Below, piece by piece: positions 15,623 through 24,610 of a DNA stretch of 64,000 bases. The DNA lies in contig NZ_JBAWKJ010000003.1 of assembly GCF_037095755.1 (NCBI RefSeq), positions 248,001-312,000 on the forward strand, written 5' to 3'. This DNA is from Sphingopyxis sp. CCNWLW2. GTDB lineage: Bacteria; Pseudomonadota; Alphaproteobacteria; Sphingomonadales; Sphingomonadaceae. The position numbers and the translations under genes were made by a program. Within the stretch, counting starts at the first letter, position 1. Every line of letters starts with the position of its first letter. The notes below the pieces were generated by a model. That model was not told where the DNA came from and did not search any database. It saw nothing but the letters and a program-made list of their open reading frames with translations.

Positions 15623-17827
15623 TCATCCTGCCTTCGACCAGGTCGACAGGACGATTTCGCGCTCGCTCTGGTCTTCGTTTTGCAGTTTCAGCGTCCAGTT
15701 TCCCTGGGCGACCGGGCGCTCGACGAACAGCGACCGGAACATCTGGCCGGCTTGGGGCGAACCCTTGAGGTTCGTCGCCGCGACCGAACCCTTGTCGTCG
15801 ATCAGCGTTGCCGACACCATGCTCGCGGCGACGAAGGTCAGGCCGAAATTCAGCGCCTGCTTGACCGGAATCGCCACGTCGACGGTCTGGCCCGGGCCGA
15901 GTTTCAGGATCTTCGAGAAATCGGGCACGGGTGACCCGGGGGCGGCGGGGTCCTCCGCTCCCATCAGCATCAGCCGGCGCGCCTTCGAGCCGCCGCTTCC
16001 TCCCCCCGACGATCCCTTCTGCTTGGCCGGACCGATCGCGACGCGCGGTTTCACGAAGGACGAGAAGACCGCGGCGGTGGCCATATTGGTGTGGATAACG
16101 TCCTGCTGCGCCTGGTCCTCGATCGTCCAGGTCGCGGACGGCACGGTGACCACGCCGTCGTTGCGGTCGAACATATAGCAGACCGCCGGTAGCGGGTTTC
16201 CGGCGAGGATCGAGAATTCCACGCCCTTGCGGTTCGTGTGCTCGGCGTTGAACTGCGCGACCACGCTCGGCCGCAGCTCGCGCAGCGCGTTCATCGTCCG
16301 GTCGGTCGCCTCTAGCGGCGCGCTGATGATGTCGGCGCAGCGGCTGCCCATGTTGGGCGTGCCGAGCATGACGAGATGCGACACCTGCGGCTTGCCGTCG
16401 GGATAGGTCGGCATCGCCGCATGGATGTAGCGGCGGCTGATCAATCCGCCCATCGAATGCGCGACGATGTCGATGTGCCAGGCGTTGCGGTCCTTCTGGG
16501 CATAGTTGATATAGCTGCGCAGTTCGCTGGCATTCTCGGCGATCGTGTTGGTCGGCCCGAGATTGGCGAGGAATTCGCCGGTGCTCATCTTGCCATGCTC
16601 GGGTTTTTGACCCACCGGGAACGCCTTCCAGTCATAGCTATGACTGGTTGTCAGGATATTCTGCCAGCTCTCCCAAGCCGTCCAGTTCGACCACAGGCCG
16701 TGCACGAGCACGACCGGCTTCGGCGCGACCTTCAGATTCTTCGTTGCCTCGTCGACCTTCTTGCCCGCATCGACCACCTCGGCCTTGATCCGCTGCGTCG
16801 GCCGCGGGCGCCCGTCGTCGTACCAGGCATAGCCCGTGCTATCCCATTCGAACGTCACTTCGCGTTCTTCGCCCGGCGGCACCGTGACCGAAAGCTCCTC
16901 GATCAGCCCGTCGGGACGCGCACCGTCCCATTTGTCGCCCTTGTACGTGTCGCGAAACTTGACCGACGCCATCTTCTCTTCGGGGCCGTCGTTCGCGACG
17001 ACGGCGGTGATCTGGACCAGATTGCCGTCGATCGTGCCGGTCTGCTCGACGATTTCCGCCCAATCGCCCCAATTGGGAAAGCGCATATGCTCGAACTTGA
17101 CGTCGACGAGGCGCAGCGCACCGCCGCACCGGCTCAGGTTCCAGCGCAAAGTTTCGGTCACGCCGTAAGAGGTCACCGAATGGCTGCCCGACAATCGGTC
17201 GGGGCTGGACGGATTGACCCGGTCCTCGCCGCTGCTGGCGAAGCGCACGCCGTCGACGCTCGTCGGCATGTCGGCGATATTGTTGCTCACGCCCTGTTTG
17301 GCGGTGCACTGGCCGCTGAAGCTTGATGACGTCGATCCCGACACGGTCCCCGGAACCTCTGGAAGCCGGACGCCGACGGTATAAGCGCCATCAGAATCCA
17401 TCGAGATGTCGACATCCGCCTCCAGCCCGCTGCCACCGGCTTTGGTCTGGCTCTGCGTGACGAAGCTGCCCGACATCGAGCGCGGCGTGCGCTCGTGGGG
17501 GCAGATATACCGGTCCTCCGCGCTCTTGCTCTCGCTCGAGGTCGAGGTCATGCTGATGCTGGCGCGGCCGGTGCTGACGTCGGGGTCGGGTGTCGCGCGG
17601 ACCGCCACCTGCGCCGAATATTCATAGTTCATCGACCAGTTCGTCGACTCGGTGCCCTTGCCCGACACACGCTTTTCGGTCTTGGAATCGCTGTTCGACT
17701 GCGACCGCGAATATTGCACCGCTCCGGCCCAGCCGCTTGCGCACTGTGCCGCCGCCGCGGCAACCGGGGCGCTGCCGCCCGACAGCATCAATCCGGCTGC
17801 CAGCACGGGAAGATTGCGCAAAACCAT
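15623..17827 (-). CDS. Large secreted lipase-like alpha/beta hydrolase
   Basis: 734 residues from ATG 17827, with AAGGA nine bases upstream; a short extension to 17911 is open. The signal peptide is MVLRNLPVLAAGLMLSGG... with a cut after an Ala run. Residues up to about 250 form an unassigned Ser/Thr-rich region with few cysteines. A CARDB-like Ig segment follows (ITAVVANDGPEEKMASV, ELSVTVPPGEEREVTF). The hydrolase then begins with VLVHGLWSNWTAWESW; the nucleophile is Ser458 in VAHSMGGLISRR, and candidate partners are Asp in DRNDGVVTV and His in QDVIHTNMA. A Gly/Ser linker and a C-terminal beta domain complete it. The oxyanion HGLW and nucleophile elbow resemble bacterial triacylglycerol lipases and PGAP1-like hydrolases. 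Substrate unknown. Confidence 0.85.
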   Translation of the reverse strand: MVLRNLPVLAAGLMLSGGSAPVAAAAAQCASGWAGAVQYSRSQSNSDSKTEKRVSGKGTESTNWSMNYEYSAQVAVRATPDPDVSTGRASISMTSTSSESKSAEDRYICPHERTPRSMSGSFVTQSQTKAGGSGLEADVDISMDSDGAYTVGVRLPEVPGTVSGSTSSSFSGQCTAKQGVSNNIADMPTSVDGVRFASSGEDRVNPSSPDRLSGSHSVTSYGVTETLRWNLSRCGGALRLVDVKFEHMRFPNWGDWAEIVEQTGTIDGNLVQITAVVANDGPEEKMASVKFRDTYKGDKWDGARPDGLIEELSVTVPPGEEREVTFEWDSTGYAWYDDGRPRPTQRIKAEVVDAGKKVDEATKNLKVAPKPVVLVHGLWSNWTAWESWQNILTTSHSYDWKAFPVGQKPEHGKMSTGEFLANLGPTNTIAENASELRSYINYAQKDRNAWHIDIVAHSMGGLISRRYIHAAMPTYPDGKPQVSHLVMLGTPNMGSRCADIISAPLEATDRTMNALRELRPSVVAQFNAEHTNRKGVEFSILAGNPLPAVCYMFDRNDGVVTVPSATWTIEDQAQQDVIHTNMATAAVFSSFVKPRVAIGPAKQKGSSGGGSGGSKARRLMLMGAEDPAAPGSPVPDFSKILKLGPGQTVDVAIPVKQALNFGLTFVAASMVSATLIDDKGSVAATNLKGSPQAGQMFRSLFVERPVAQGNWTLKLQNEDQSEREIVLSTWSKAG

Positions 17828-17928
17828 CGTTTCCATTCCTTTTTGTCGCGGGTCTCGCCGCGGTGTGCGGGCGAGGTGGAGTGCCGGGGGAGGGGTCGAT
17901 CTCTCCGGCACTCCTTTTGCCGTGGCGA

Positions 17929-18141
17929 TCAGCCCTCGGGCTTCGCTTCGGCTTTCGCGCGCGCCTCGGGCTTGGCTTCAGCCTTGCCGCGGGCTTCGGG
18001 CTTCGCCTCGGCTTTGCGCGCTTCGGGCTTGGCTTCCGCCCTGGCGCGGGCTTCGGGCTTGGCTTCAGCCTTTGCCGCCAGCGCGGGCATCGGCAGGCCG
18101 AGCGCGATCGCCGCGGCGAGGAGGGGCAGTTTGCTCATCAT
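17929..18141 (-). CDS. Tiny secreted KAEAKPEAR-repeat protein
   Basis: 70 residues. A signal peptide (MMSKLPLLAAAIALGLPMPA, then LAAK) leaves a mature chain of only Lys, Ala, Glu, Pro, Arg and Gly, built from about six copies of an 8-9 residue unit (K/R)AEAKPEA(R). The unit is charged and balanced and probably forms an extended or helical rod. A ribosome site GGAG lies before the double ATG. It is about 100 bases upstream of the lipase-like gene on the same strand and probably shares a promoter with it. No family recognised; a spacer, periplasmic scaffold or ligand for the LytS-type kinases are all guesses. Confidence 0.75.
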   Translation of the reverse strand: MMSKLPLLAAAIALGLPMPALAAKAEAKPEARARAEAKPEARKAEAKPEARGKAEAKPEARAKAEAKPEG

Positions 18142-18163
18142 ATGTCTCCATGGACGTGAGGGA

Positions 18164-18222
18164 GAGCAGAGACGCCGACCGCTCGCCGCAAGCGGCGGTG
18201 GACGGGCCGGTCGTCTCTGCTC
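18164..18222 (-). terminator. Long inverted repeat between LytTR operon 2 and the repeat protein
   Basis: Perfect 11-bp arms GAGCAGAGACG (18164-18174) and CGTCTCTGCTC (18212-18222). The 37-bp interior can form a second GC-rich hairpin (CCGCT... GCGG). It lies downstream of the response regulator stop (18354) and 22 bases upstream of the repeat-protein start (18141). There is no long T run, so it could be a terminator of the upstream operon or a structured 5' leader of the repeat-protein mRNA. Confidence 0.5.
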
Positions 18223-18353
18223 GCGGCTGGATGCCGCACCCTCACGCTATGGCGGCGCGCTCTCCGGCGCGCTGACCTTGCTTTGAAACCCGATCATCGC
18301 GCGACCTGGGCATCGCGGCGTCGATAAAAGCGGACGCCGGTGCGACGAAGGCC

Positions 18354-19100
18354 TCAGGGCAGGCCAAGCCGGTCGAGGACGGCCCTGATATAGCTCGGCC
18401 CGACTTGCACGACCGCGCCATCCTCCATCTCGAGCGCGATCAGCCCTTTGCCGATCCGCTGGACGGCCTTCACCAGCCCGAGCCGAATGAAGGTCGAGCG
18501 ATGCACGCGCATCAGTTGCTGCGGGTCGAGGAGCTGTTCGAGCGCAGCCATCGAGATGCGGTGGATGTAGCTGCGCGTCGCGGTATGAAACAGCACATAG
18601 TCGCGCGCCGCCTCGATCCATTCGATCTGGGAGACGGGGAGACGCAGATTGCCACTGGCGATCTGGACCCAGATCGCCTCTTCGCGAATTTCGGCCGGCG
18701 GCGCGCTGGCCAACCGGTCGGCGGCATCGCGCATCGCGCGGCGCCGTCGCGCGCGTTCGACCGCCTGCCGCAACCGGTCGAAGCGGACGGGTTTCAGCAG
18801 ATAGTCGGCGGCATCGACCTCGAACGCGTCGGGCGCATATTGCTCAAAGGCGGTGACGAAGATGATCTCGGGCCGCGGGTCGGCGGCAAGGTCGGCGGCA
18901 ACGCGAATGCCGCTTTTCCGGGGCATCGAGATGTCGAGCATCACCAGATCGGGGCGCAGTGCCGCGATTCGCTCCTCGGCCTCTTCGCCGGTCGACGCGG
19001 TGCCGATCACCTCGACATCGTCGATGTCGCCGAACAGCGTTTCGAGGCGGCGAAGCGCGAGCGGCTCGTCATCGACGAGCAGGACCTGGAGCGTGCTCAT
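18354..19100 (-). CDS. LytTR-family response regulator, pair 2
   Basis: 248 residues, the same length and domain order as the regulator at 13666-14412, and closely similar over the whole chain (shared VLLVDDEP, VTAFEQ-APDAFEV-AADYLLKPVR, and LMRVHRS-F-RL). The receiver Asp is in LVMLDISMPRKSG. The LytTR domain has WIEAARDYVLFHTATRSYIH. ATG 19100 overlaps the kinase stop (ATGA). The paralogy with pair 1 implies an ancestral duplication of the whole kinase-regulator unit. Confidence 0.93.
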   Translation of the reverse strand: MSTLQVLLVDDEPLALRRLETLFGDIDDVEVIGTASTGEEAEERIAALRPDLVMLDISMPRKSGIRVAADLAADPRPEIIFVTAFEQYAPDAFEVDAADYLLKPVRFDRLRQAVERARRRRAMRDAADRLASAPPAEIREEAIWVQIASGNLRLPVSQIEWIEAARDYVLFHTATRSYIHRISMAALEQLLDPQQLMRVHRSTFIRLGLVKAVQRIGKGLIALEMEDGAVVQVGPSYIRAVLDRLGLP

Positions 19101-20188
19101 GCCGCGGCCTCGCTGCGCCGCTCAAGCGGCAGGCGCGCGATCGCGAGGAAGCCGCGCTCGCGTTTCAATGTTTCGAGGCTGCCCGCGGCGCCATAAAGCG
19201 TTTCGAGCCGCTGGCGGACGTTCGCGATGCCCACACCCGTGCCGGGCCGCGCATCCACTTCCTGGCTCACGCCGTCGTCCTCGACCGCGATGAGCAGCAC
19301 ATCGTCGTCGCTCGATGCTTCGACTTTGATCGTGACGGGAGCGGTCGACGGCGCGAGCGCATATTTGATCGCATTTTCCACCAGCGGCTGGAGGAGGAAG
19401 CCCGGCACCAGCGCGCCGTTAAGCGCGGGCGGGCAGACGAATTCGACCGCGAGCCGTTCGCCAAAGCGGACGCTTTCGATCTCCAGATAATGCTGCAATG
19501 TCACAAGCTCGTCCTCGAGCGGCAGCAGGGCGTCGGGTTCGGACGACAGCGTTGCCCGCAGGAACTCCGACAGCTTGGCGAGCATCGCGTCGGCCGTCCC
19601 ATACTCCTTCGTGACAATCAGCGACGAGATGGCGTTCAGCGTGTTGAACAGGAAATGCGGGTTGAGCTGGTAACGGAGCGCCGCGAGGCTGGCGGCACTC
19701 GCGGCCGCTTCGGCCCGGCTCGCGACCTCGCGCGCAACCGCGAGCTCCAGCTCGCGTTCGCGCGTCAGCTTGTTCGCCTCGATCACGGTGAAGGCCGCGC
19801 CGAGCAATGCGAACTGCCAGACGAGCGCGATGAAATTGTTGGTGGCGCGCAGCGCGAAGGGGGCGGACTTTTGCGGCGACACGACGAGCCGTCCGATCCA
19901 CTCGCCCGTCGCCGCGTCGATGAGCGCGAGCACCCCCGATGCGAGAAATACCGCCGCGCCCATCGCGGCGAGCCGGACCATAGTATTGCGTCGGCGTGTC
20001 GTCCGTACCGCCCAATAGACACCTCCCGAAAGCAGCGCCCCCATCACGCAGATGTTGATGACCGAGATCGTGACGTAAAAGCTGGCACCGCTGAACAGAT
20101 GATAGGGGATGAGATAGAGCACCCCGGACAGGATCCAGGTCGCAGCAACCAGATAGAGGGTCTGACGATGTTCGGGCTTCAGCGGCAT
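19097..20188 (-). CDS. LytS-like membrane sensor histidine kinase, pair 2
   Basis: 363 residues from ATG 20188 (MPLKPEHRQTLYLVAATWIL); the frame is open further upstream but the sequence there is not protein-like. About four membrane segments lead to the His_kinase motif LRYQLNPHFLFNTLNAISS, identical in its core to the kinase of pair 1, then VENAIKYAL and GTGVGIANVRQRLE in the ATPase. The phospho-acceptor His and the nucleotide motifs are intact. It is divergent from the protease at 20395, with 206 bases between the two starts. Confidence 0.92.
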   Translation of the reverse strand: MPLKPEHRQTLYLVAATWILSGVLYLIPYHLFSGASFYVTISVINICVMGALLSGGVYWAVRTTRRRNTMVRLAAMGAAVFLASGVLALIDAATGEWIGRLVVSPQKSAPFALRATNNFIALVWQFALLGAAFTVIEANKLTRERELELAVAREVASRAEAAASAASLAALRYQLNPHFLFNTLNAISSLIVTKEYGTADAMLAKLSEFLRATLSSEPDALLPLEDELVTLQHYLEIESVRFGERLAVEFVCPPALNGALVPGFLLQPLVENAIKYALAPSTAPVTIKVEASSDDDVLLIAVEDDGVSQEVDARPGTGVGIANVRQRLETLYGAAGSLETLKRERGFLAIARLPLERRSEAAA

Positions 20189-20394
20189 GGCGATTCCATT
20201 GTGTAGTTTGTGCCAAGCATAAAGGAAGTGCGGCCGGCTGACGTCCTTCCCCGTCGCACCGGGGTCGGCCTTCGTCGCGAGCAGGCCCGCTCGGGCGAGA
20301 GGGTATCGGCTTTCGTCGCAGCGGCGTGGAGCGCGCCCGGAACCCGCCATAGTCGCCCTCCTGTTCGCGGCACCCCGCCGCCAGGAGATCAAGC

Positions 20395-21366
20395 ATGGCA
20401 CTCGCCCGCTACCGTCACAGCCTGCTCGCGTTCGGCCTGCTCGGCGCGCTCATCGTTGTCGAACAGGCACGCGCGACCGCGACCGAGCAACCGTCGGCGG
20501 TCGCTGCCCCTTCGGCGGCAATGCAGCCGCTCGAAATACTGCCCTCGGGCCATCCGGTCGTGCAGGTCAGCATCGATGGCTCGGTGCCGAAACGCTTCGT
20601 CATCGACACCGCGGCGAGCAGCACCACGATCATGCCAAAGCTGCGCGCCGAAATGCCCGGCCTTGTCGCCAAGCTGTCCGACGATCCGCTCGATGGTGCC
20701 GCGGGCCGGAGCGATGTCGAAACGGCGGTGGTCAAGCAGGTCGAGGTCGCCGGGCATGTCTTCCACTCGCCCGAGTTGATGCTGCTTCCGCCCGGGCCGA
20801 CCGACCGGCTTGGCACCGACGGGATCTTGGGCGCCGACATTATCGCCGACTTCGCAGTCGAGTTGGACATGCCCGGCCGCCGCTGGCGCATGACGCGCAA
20901 GGTCGAGGCCGGAATGCTCGACGGGCTTTCGGTGTCGGTTCCCTTCGTCCTCGACGACATGCGCGCGCCGCGGCTGATGATCCGCCTCAATGGCGTCGAA
21001 GTGCCCGCGATCCTCGATACCGGCGCGCGCGGGACGATCATCAACTGGGCCGCGGCGAAGGCGATCGGGCTTTCTCCCGATAGCCCCGGGCTTGCCAAGG
21101 CGTCGGACATCAAGGGCGCGACGAACCATGTGACCGCGAGCGTCGAGGCGCCGATCGATGCGCTGACCATCGGCGAAGCCAAGGTCGAGGGGCGCAAGGT
21201 GCGGATCGCTGACCTGTCGGTGTTCAAGGCGCTGGGCTTCACCCTCGACCAGCCTGCGGTGATCCTGGGAATCGACATGTTCGCCGACCGGCGCTTCGTG
21301 ATCGATCATCCGGGGCTGCGTCTCCACATCTCGCCGCCGGCCGCGCCGGCCCCGAAACAGCCCTGA
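20395..21366 (+). CDS. Secreted retropepsin-like aspartic protease
   Basis: 323 residues with a signal peptide (MALARYRHSLLAFGLLGALI...). Two catalytic motifs mark two retropepsin-like lobes: VIDTAASSTTI in the first and ILDTGARGTIINW in the second, each followed by a hydrophobic-Gly element (LGTDGILGADIIADF and ILGIDMFADRRF). The family is predicted to cut peptides in the periplasm. In the first motif Ala replaces the common Gly after Asp-Thr, which is tolerated in relatives. ATG 20395 is preceded by AGGAG. It is divergent from kinase pair 2 and 14 bases before the next gene. Confidence 0.85.
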   Translation: MALARYRHSLLAFGLLGALIVVEQARATATEQPSAVAAPSAAMQPLEILPSGHPVVQVSIDGSVPKRFVIDTAASSTTIMPKLRAEMPGLVAKLSDDPLDGAAGRSDVETAVVKQVEVAGHVFHSPELMLLPPGPTDRLGTDGILGADIIADFAVELDMPGRRWRMTRKVEAGMLDGLSVSVPFVLDDMRAPRLMIRLNGVEVPAILDTGARGTIINWAAAKAIGLSPDSPGLAKASDIKGATNHVTASVEAPIDALTIGEAKVEGRKVRIADLSVFKALGFTLDQPAVILGIDMFADRRFVIDHPGLRLHISPPAAPAPKQP

Positions 21367-21380
21367 GAGGGAATTCCGAC

Positions 21381-22541
21381 ATGAAAAAGATGATGACCGG
21401 CGGCGCCGTCCTGAGCGCGCTCGCCTTCGCCGCCGCCGCCCTTGCACAGCAGGCGCAGAAGCCGAAGATCGAGGCGGTCTATTGGCTGTCCGCCGAAACG
21501 GTGTCGGGCATGGCGACCGGCCAGCCCGCCGGCGTGGCGAAGAATCTCTCGCTCCAACTCGGTTCGGCGCGCCGCAGTCCGACCCCGAGCGCCGAACATT
21601 TGCCGCCGCAGACGCTGCGCGCCGGCGACCGCCTGCCGCTCGTCACGCCGACCGGCGCCGCCCCGAAGGAAGACGGCAAGCCCGATTACCGGCCCGGCCC
21701 GGCGGACGCGCCAAAGGGGCGGATCGAACTTTACTGAGGCTGCGGCGAAAATGCGCCCGCGGGCCAGCCGGTCGTGATCGACCTTGCGGCGATGAAGCCC
21801 GGGGCGGCGTCGCCCTTTGGTGCGATCCCCAATGTGAAGGCGATGGTGCCGCCGTCGGCGGGGCGTCACGCTACCTATGGCGAATGGCCGGGTGGTAAGA
21901 ACGGCACGCGCGTACCGCGCGCCGCCTCGCTGGTCGGCGATCATGTCGTGCAGGGCAATTATTCACCCGAGATGCGCTTTGCCGTTGCGGGCGGGAATGA
22001 TTTCCTCGCACCGCTCGCGCCGCGCAATGCCGAGCTCGCGTCGGGCGCGGTCAAAGTCAGCTGGCCCGCGCTCGCTAATGCCCGCGGCTATATCATCACG
22101 GTGACCGGTGCGCGCGAAGACGGCACGATCGTGATGTGGACGTCGAGCGCGGTGCGCATGCCCGGCATGGCGCTGCCCGACTATCTCGAGCAGTCCGACA
22201 TCGCGCGCCTCGTCCAACAGCGCATCCTGCTCGCCCCCGAAGCGACCGAATGCGTCGTCCCGTCGGCTGTCGGCAAGGCATCGGAATCGGCGATGCTGAT
22301 GATGACCGCCTATGGCCCCGAGGCCAATTACGGATCGCCCCGCGACGTCCCCGCGGGCTGGGCCGTCAAGTTGCGCACGAAGGCCACGCATATGGGCATG
22401 CTCGGCGTCGACCTGGCATCGCTGATGAGCGGGGGCGGCGATGATGCCGACAGCGATGCGCCCGAAGGTGCCGCCAAGCCGAAAAAGAAGCGCGGCCTGC
22501 TGCGCGGGATCGTCGGCGGCGCGCTCGGTCTGCCCGGCTGA
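21381..22541 (+). pseudogene. Secreted protein gene interrupted by an in-frame UGA
   Basis: One continuous frame of 387 codons with a single internal stop, TGA at 21735-21737, codon 119. Before it is a signal peptide (MKKMMTGGAVLSALAFAAAA) and a conserved-looking stretch ending GRIELY. After it, GCGENAPAGQPVVIDLA continues at once, then long coding sequence to a natural stop at 22541 with a basic end (KPKKKRGLLRGIVGGALGLP). In relatives I remember this site as Tyr-Trp-Gly-Cys-Gly, so TGG to TGA is the simplest explanation. Codon use and GC pattern after the stop remain fully coding, so the mutation is recent, the stop is read through, or it is a sequencing error. Function unknown. Confidence 0.75.
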
Positions 22542-22569
22542 TCGCCCGTCCATTCGGAAAGCTGAAACC

Positions 22570-22653
22570 ATGAAATCCTTGTTCAAGTCCGCGATTGCGG
22601 CGTCGATGGTCACGACCGGCCGGGACGATGTTCGCATGAAGGCGGCGTCGTGA
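22570..22653 (+). CDS. 27-codon mini-ORF with signal-like start
   Basis: MKSLFKSAIAASMVTTGRDD and seven more residues, stop TGA at 22651-22653. The first half resembles the n- and h-region of a signal peptide, but the sequence ends before any mature protein. Its stop overlaps the next start (TGATG), so it may be a leader peptide that couples translation. It may equally be the residue of a deleted secreted-protein gene. Low confidence. Confidence 0.3.
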   Translation: MKSLFKSAIAASMVTTGRDDVRMKAAS

Positions 22654-24572
22654 TGCGCCGCGTTTCCTGCACCACGCTCGCGCTCGCGTTTGCCGCCATG
22701 CCCGCTGCCGCCTTTGCCCAGCGCGCGGACGACAATGCGACGACGAGCGCCGAGGATGCCTTCGGCACCTCGATCGGCGGCGAACAGATCGGCATCTATA
22801 ATCCCAATTATGTGCGCGGATTTTCGGCGGCCGAGGCGGGCAATATCCGCCTCGACGGTCTCTATATCGATCAGCAGGCAAGCTTCACCGACCGGGTGAT
22901 TGCGGGGCTCCAGATGCGCGTCGGATTGTCGGCGCAGGGTTATCCCTTTCCGGCGCCCACCGGCATTGCCGATTACGACCTGCGCAAACCCGGCGCGAAG
23001 CGGCTGCTGAGCGTCAGCGGGCGCCTCGGCCCGCTCGGGTCGACGGCGCTCGAACTCGACGGGGAACTGCCCCTTACCGACCGGCTTTCGATCGGCGCGG
23101 GTTATGGCATTTTGTCCGATCGCAACCACACGGGTGGCAGCGCCCACTTCCGCACCATGGCGCTCATCGCGCGCTGGGAGCCCGTCGACGGCGTCGAGAT
23201 TACGCCCTTCTGGAGCCGTATCGGCATCAGGGACGAGGAACTGCCGCCGCTGTTGCTGACCGCTGGCGACCACCTGCCGCCGCGGATCGAGCGGGTGAAG
23301 CGGCTCGGGCAGAAATGGGCGGCGAACAATGGCGAGACGATAAATGCCGGGATCGTGACGACGATGAGGCGCGGCGACTGGACGCTGAAGGCTGGCGCGT
23401 TCCGCTCCATCCTCGACCTCGACCGCGCGCACACGCAGCTGTTCCTCAACGTCCGGCCCGACGGCACCGCCGACGAGGTGGTGATCGCAGAACCGGGCCG
23501 GCGATCGGCGTCGACGAGCGGCGAGGTTCGCCTGTCGCGCCGGATCGAAGACGGGCCGCGCCTGCACACGTTGCACCTGTCGCTGAAAGGGCGCGACCGG
23601 TCGCGCACCTACGGCGGCGGGCGCGAAATATTCGTCGGCAATCATCCGATCGAAGACCCGGTGGTCTTCCCCGAACCCGTCTCGGTCTTCGGCACCAAAA
23701 CGCGCGACACCGTCCGTCAGTGGACTGTGGGGTTCGCTTATGAAGGGCGCTGGAAAGATGTCGGCGAGGTCAGCGTCGGATTGCAGAAGACCAATTACCG
23801 CAAGCGCGTCTTCGGTCCGGGCCTGCCGGTCGTCACGACGAAGGACGCGCCGCTCCTGCTGAATGCGACCGCTGCCGTCCACGCCTCGCCGTCGCTCGCT
23901 TTCTATGGCGGTTATACACAGGGGCTCGAGGAGAGCCCGGTCGCCCCCGGACATGCGGTGAACCGCGACGAGGCGCCGCCCGCGATCCGGACGCGGCAGG
24001 TCGACGCCGGCCTTCGCTGGTCGATCACGCCCGCCATCCGCCTCGTCGCGGGCGTATTCGAAGTGCGCAAGCCCTTTTACTCGCTCGACGCGGGGCGGGT
24101 CTTCCGCCAGCTCGGCAACGTCCGCCATCGCGGCGCCGAATTCTCGCTTTCGGGCCAGATCGCGCCGGGGCTGACGGCGATCGCCGGCACCGCATTGATC
24201 GACGCCACCCTGTCGGGCGATGCCGTCGACAGCGGCCTCGTCGGCCAGAAGCCGCTCGCAAGCTTTGGCCGGCTGTCGACCGCGGTGCTCGATTACCGGC
24301 CCACCTTCGCGCCCGCTGTCTCGGTTGACGTCGTTGTCGAGAGCACGTCGGACCGGGTCGCAAGCGCCGACGGAAAGCTCGTCATTCCTGCGCGCGCGAT
24401 CGCGTCGGTCGGCGGCCGCTACCGGTTCAAGCTTGGCAAGGCGCCCGCGACGCTGCGCGTGCAGCTTGCGAATATCGCCAACAAATTCGGTTGGGCGAAC
24501 GGGCCGTCAGGGATCTACCTCTACAATTTTCCGCGCCGGCTCACCGCGACGCTCACCACCGATTTCGGCTGA
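22653..24572 (+). CDS. TonB-dependent-receptor-like outer-membrane protein
   Basis: 639 residues from ATG 22653 with a signal peptide ending AFAQ. The N-terminal region is short for a plug: GEQIGIYNPNYVRGFSAAEA, then IRLDGLYIDQQASF, the usual VRGF...LDG pattern of plug domains, but no consensus TonB box was found. The rest is a beta-barrel of alternating strands (for example LAFYGGYTQGLEESPVAPGH) ending in RLTATLTTDFG. Trans-envelope uptake of an unknown ligand is likely. The protein is shorter than typical siderophore receptors (about 700-800). Confidence 0.8.
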   Translation: MRRVSCTTLALAFAAMPAAAFAQRADDNATTSAEDAFGTSIGGEQIGIYNPNYVRGFSAAEAGNIRLDGLYIDQQASFTDRVIAGLQMRVGLSAQGYPFPAPTGIADYDLRKPGAKRLLSVSGRLGPLGSTALELDGELPLTDRLSIGAGYGILSDRNHTGGSAHFRTMALIARWEPVDGVEITPFWSRIGIRDEELPPLLLTAGDHLPPRIERVKRLGQKWAANNGETINAGIVTTMRRGDWTLKAGAFRSILDLDRAHTQLFLNVRPDGTADEVVIAEPGRRSASTSGEVRLSRRIEDGPRLHTLHLSLKGRDRSRTYGGGREIFVGNHPIEDPVVFPEPVSVFGTKTRDTVRQWTVGFAYEGRWKDVGEVSVGLQKTNYRKRVFGPGLPVVTTKDAPLLLNATAAVHASPSLAFYGGYTQGLEESPVAPGHAVNRDEAPPAIRTRQVDAGLRWSITPAIRLVAGVFEVRKPFYSLDAGRVFRQLGNVRHRGAEFSLSGQIAPGLTAIAGTALIDATLSGDAVDSGLVGQKPLASFGRLSTAVLDYRPTFAPAVSVDVVVESTSDRVASADGKLVIPARAIASVGGRYRFKLGKAPATLRVQLANIANKFGWANGPSGIYLYNFPRRLTATLTTDFG

Positions 24573-24610
24573 CCGGCCGCGATCGACACCACCCAAATCA
24601 GGAGCTTTTC

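Noticed and set aside
21735..21737. Selenocysteine at the in-frame UGA
   Set aside because: No selenocysteine-insertion hairpin was evident just after the codon, and Tyr-UGA-Gly-Cys-Gly fits a lost Trp better.
21963..24128. Minus-strand ORF of 721 codons
   Set aside because: Antisense of the interrupted gene and the TonB-receptor-like gene; composition is that of a GC-rich shadow.
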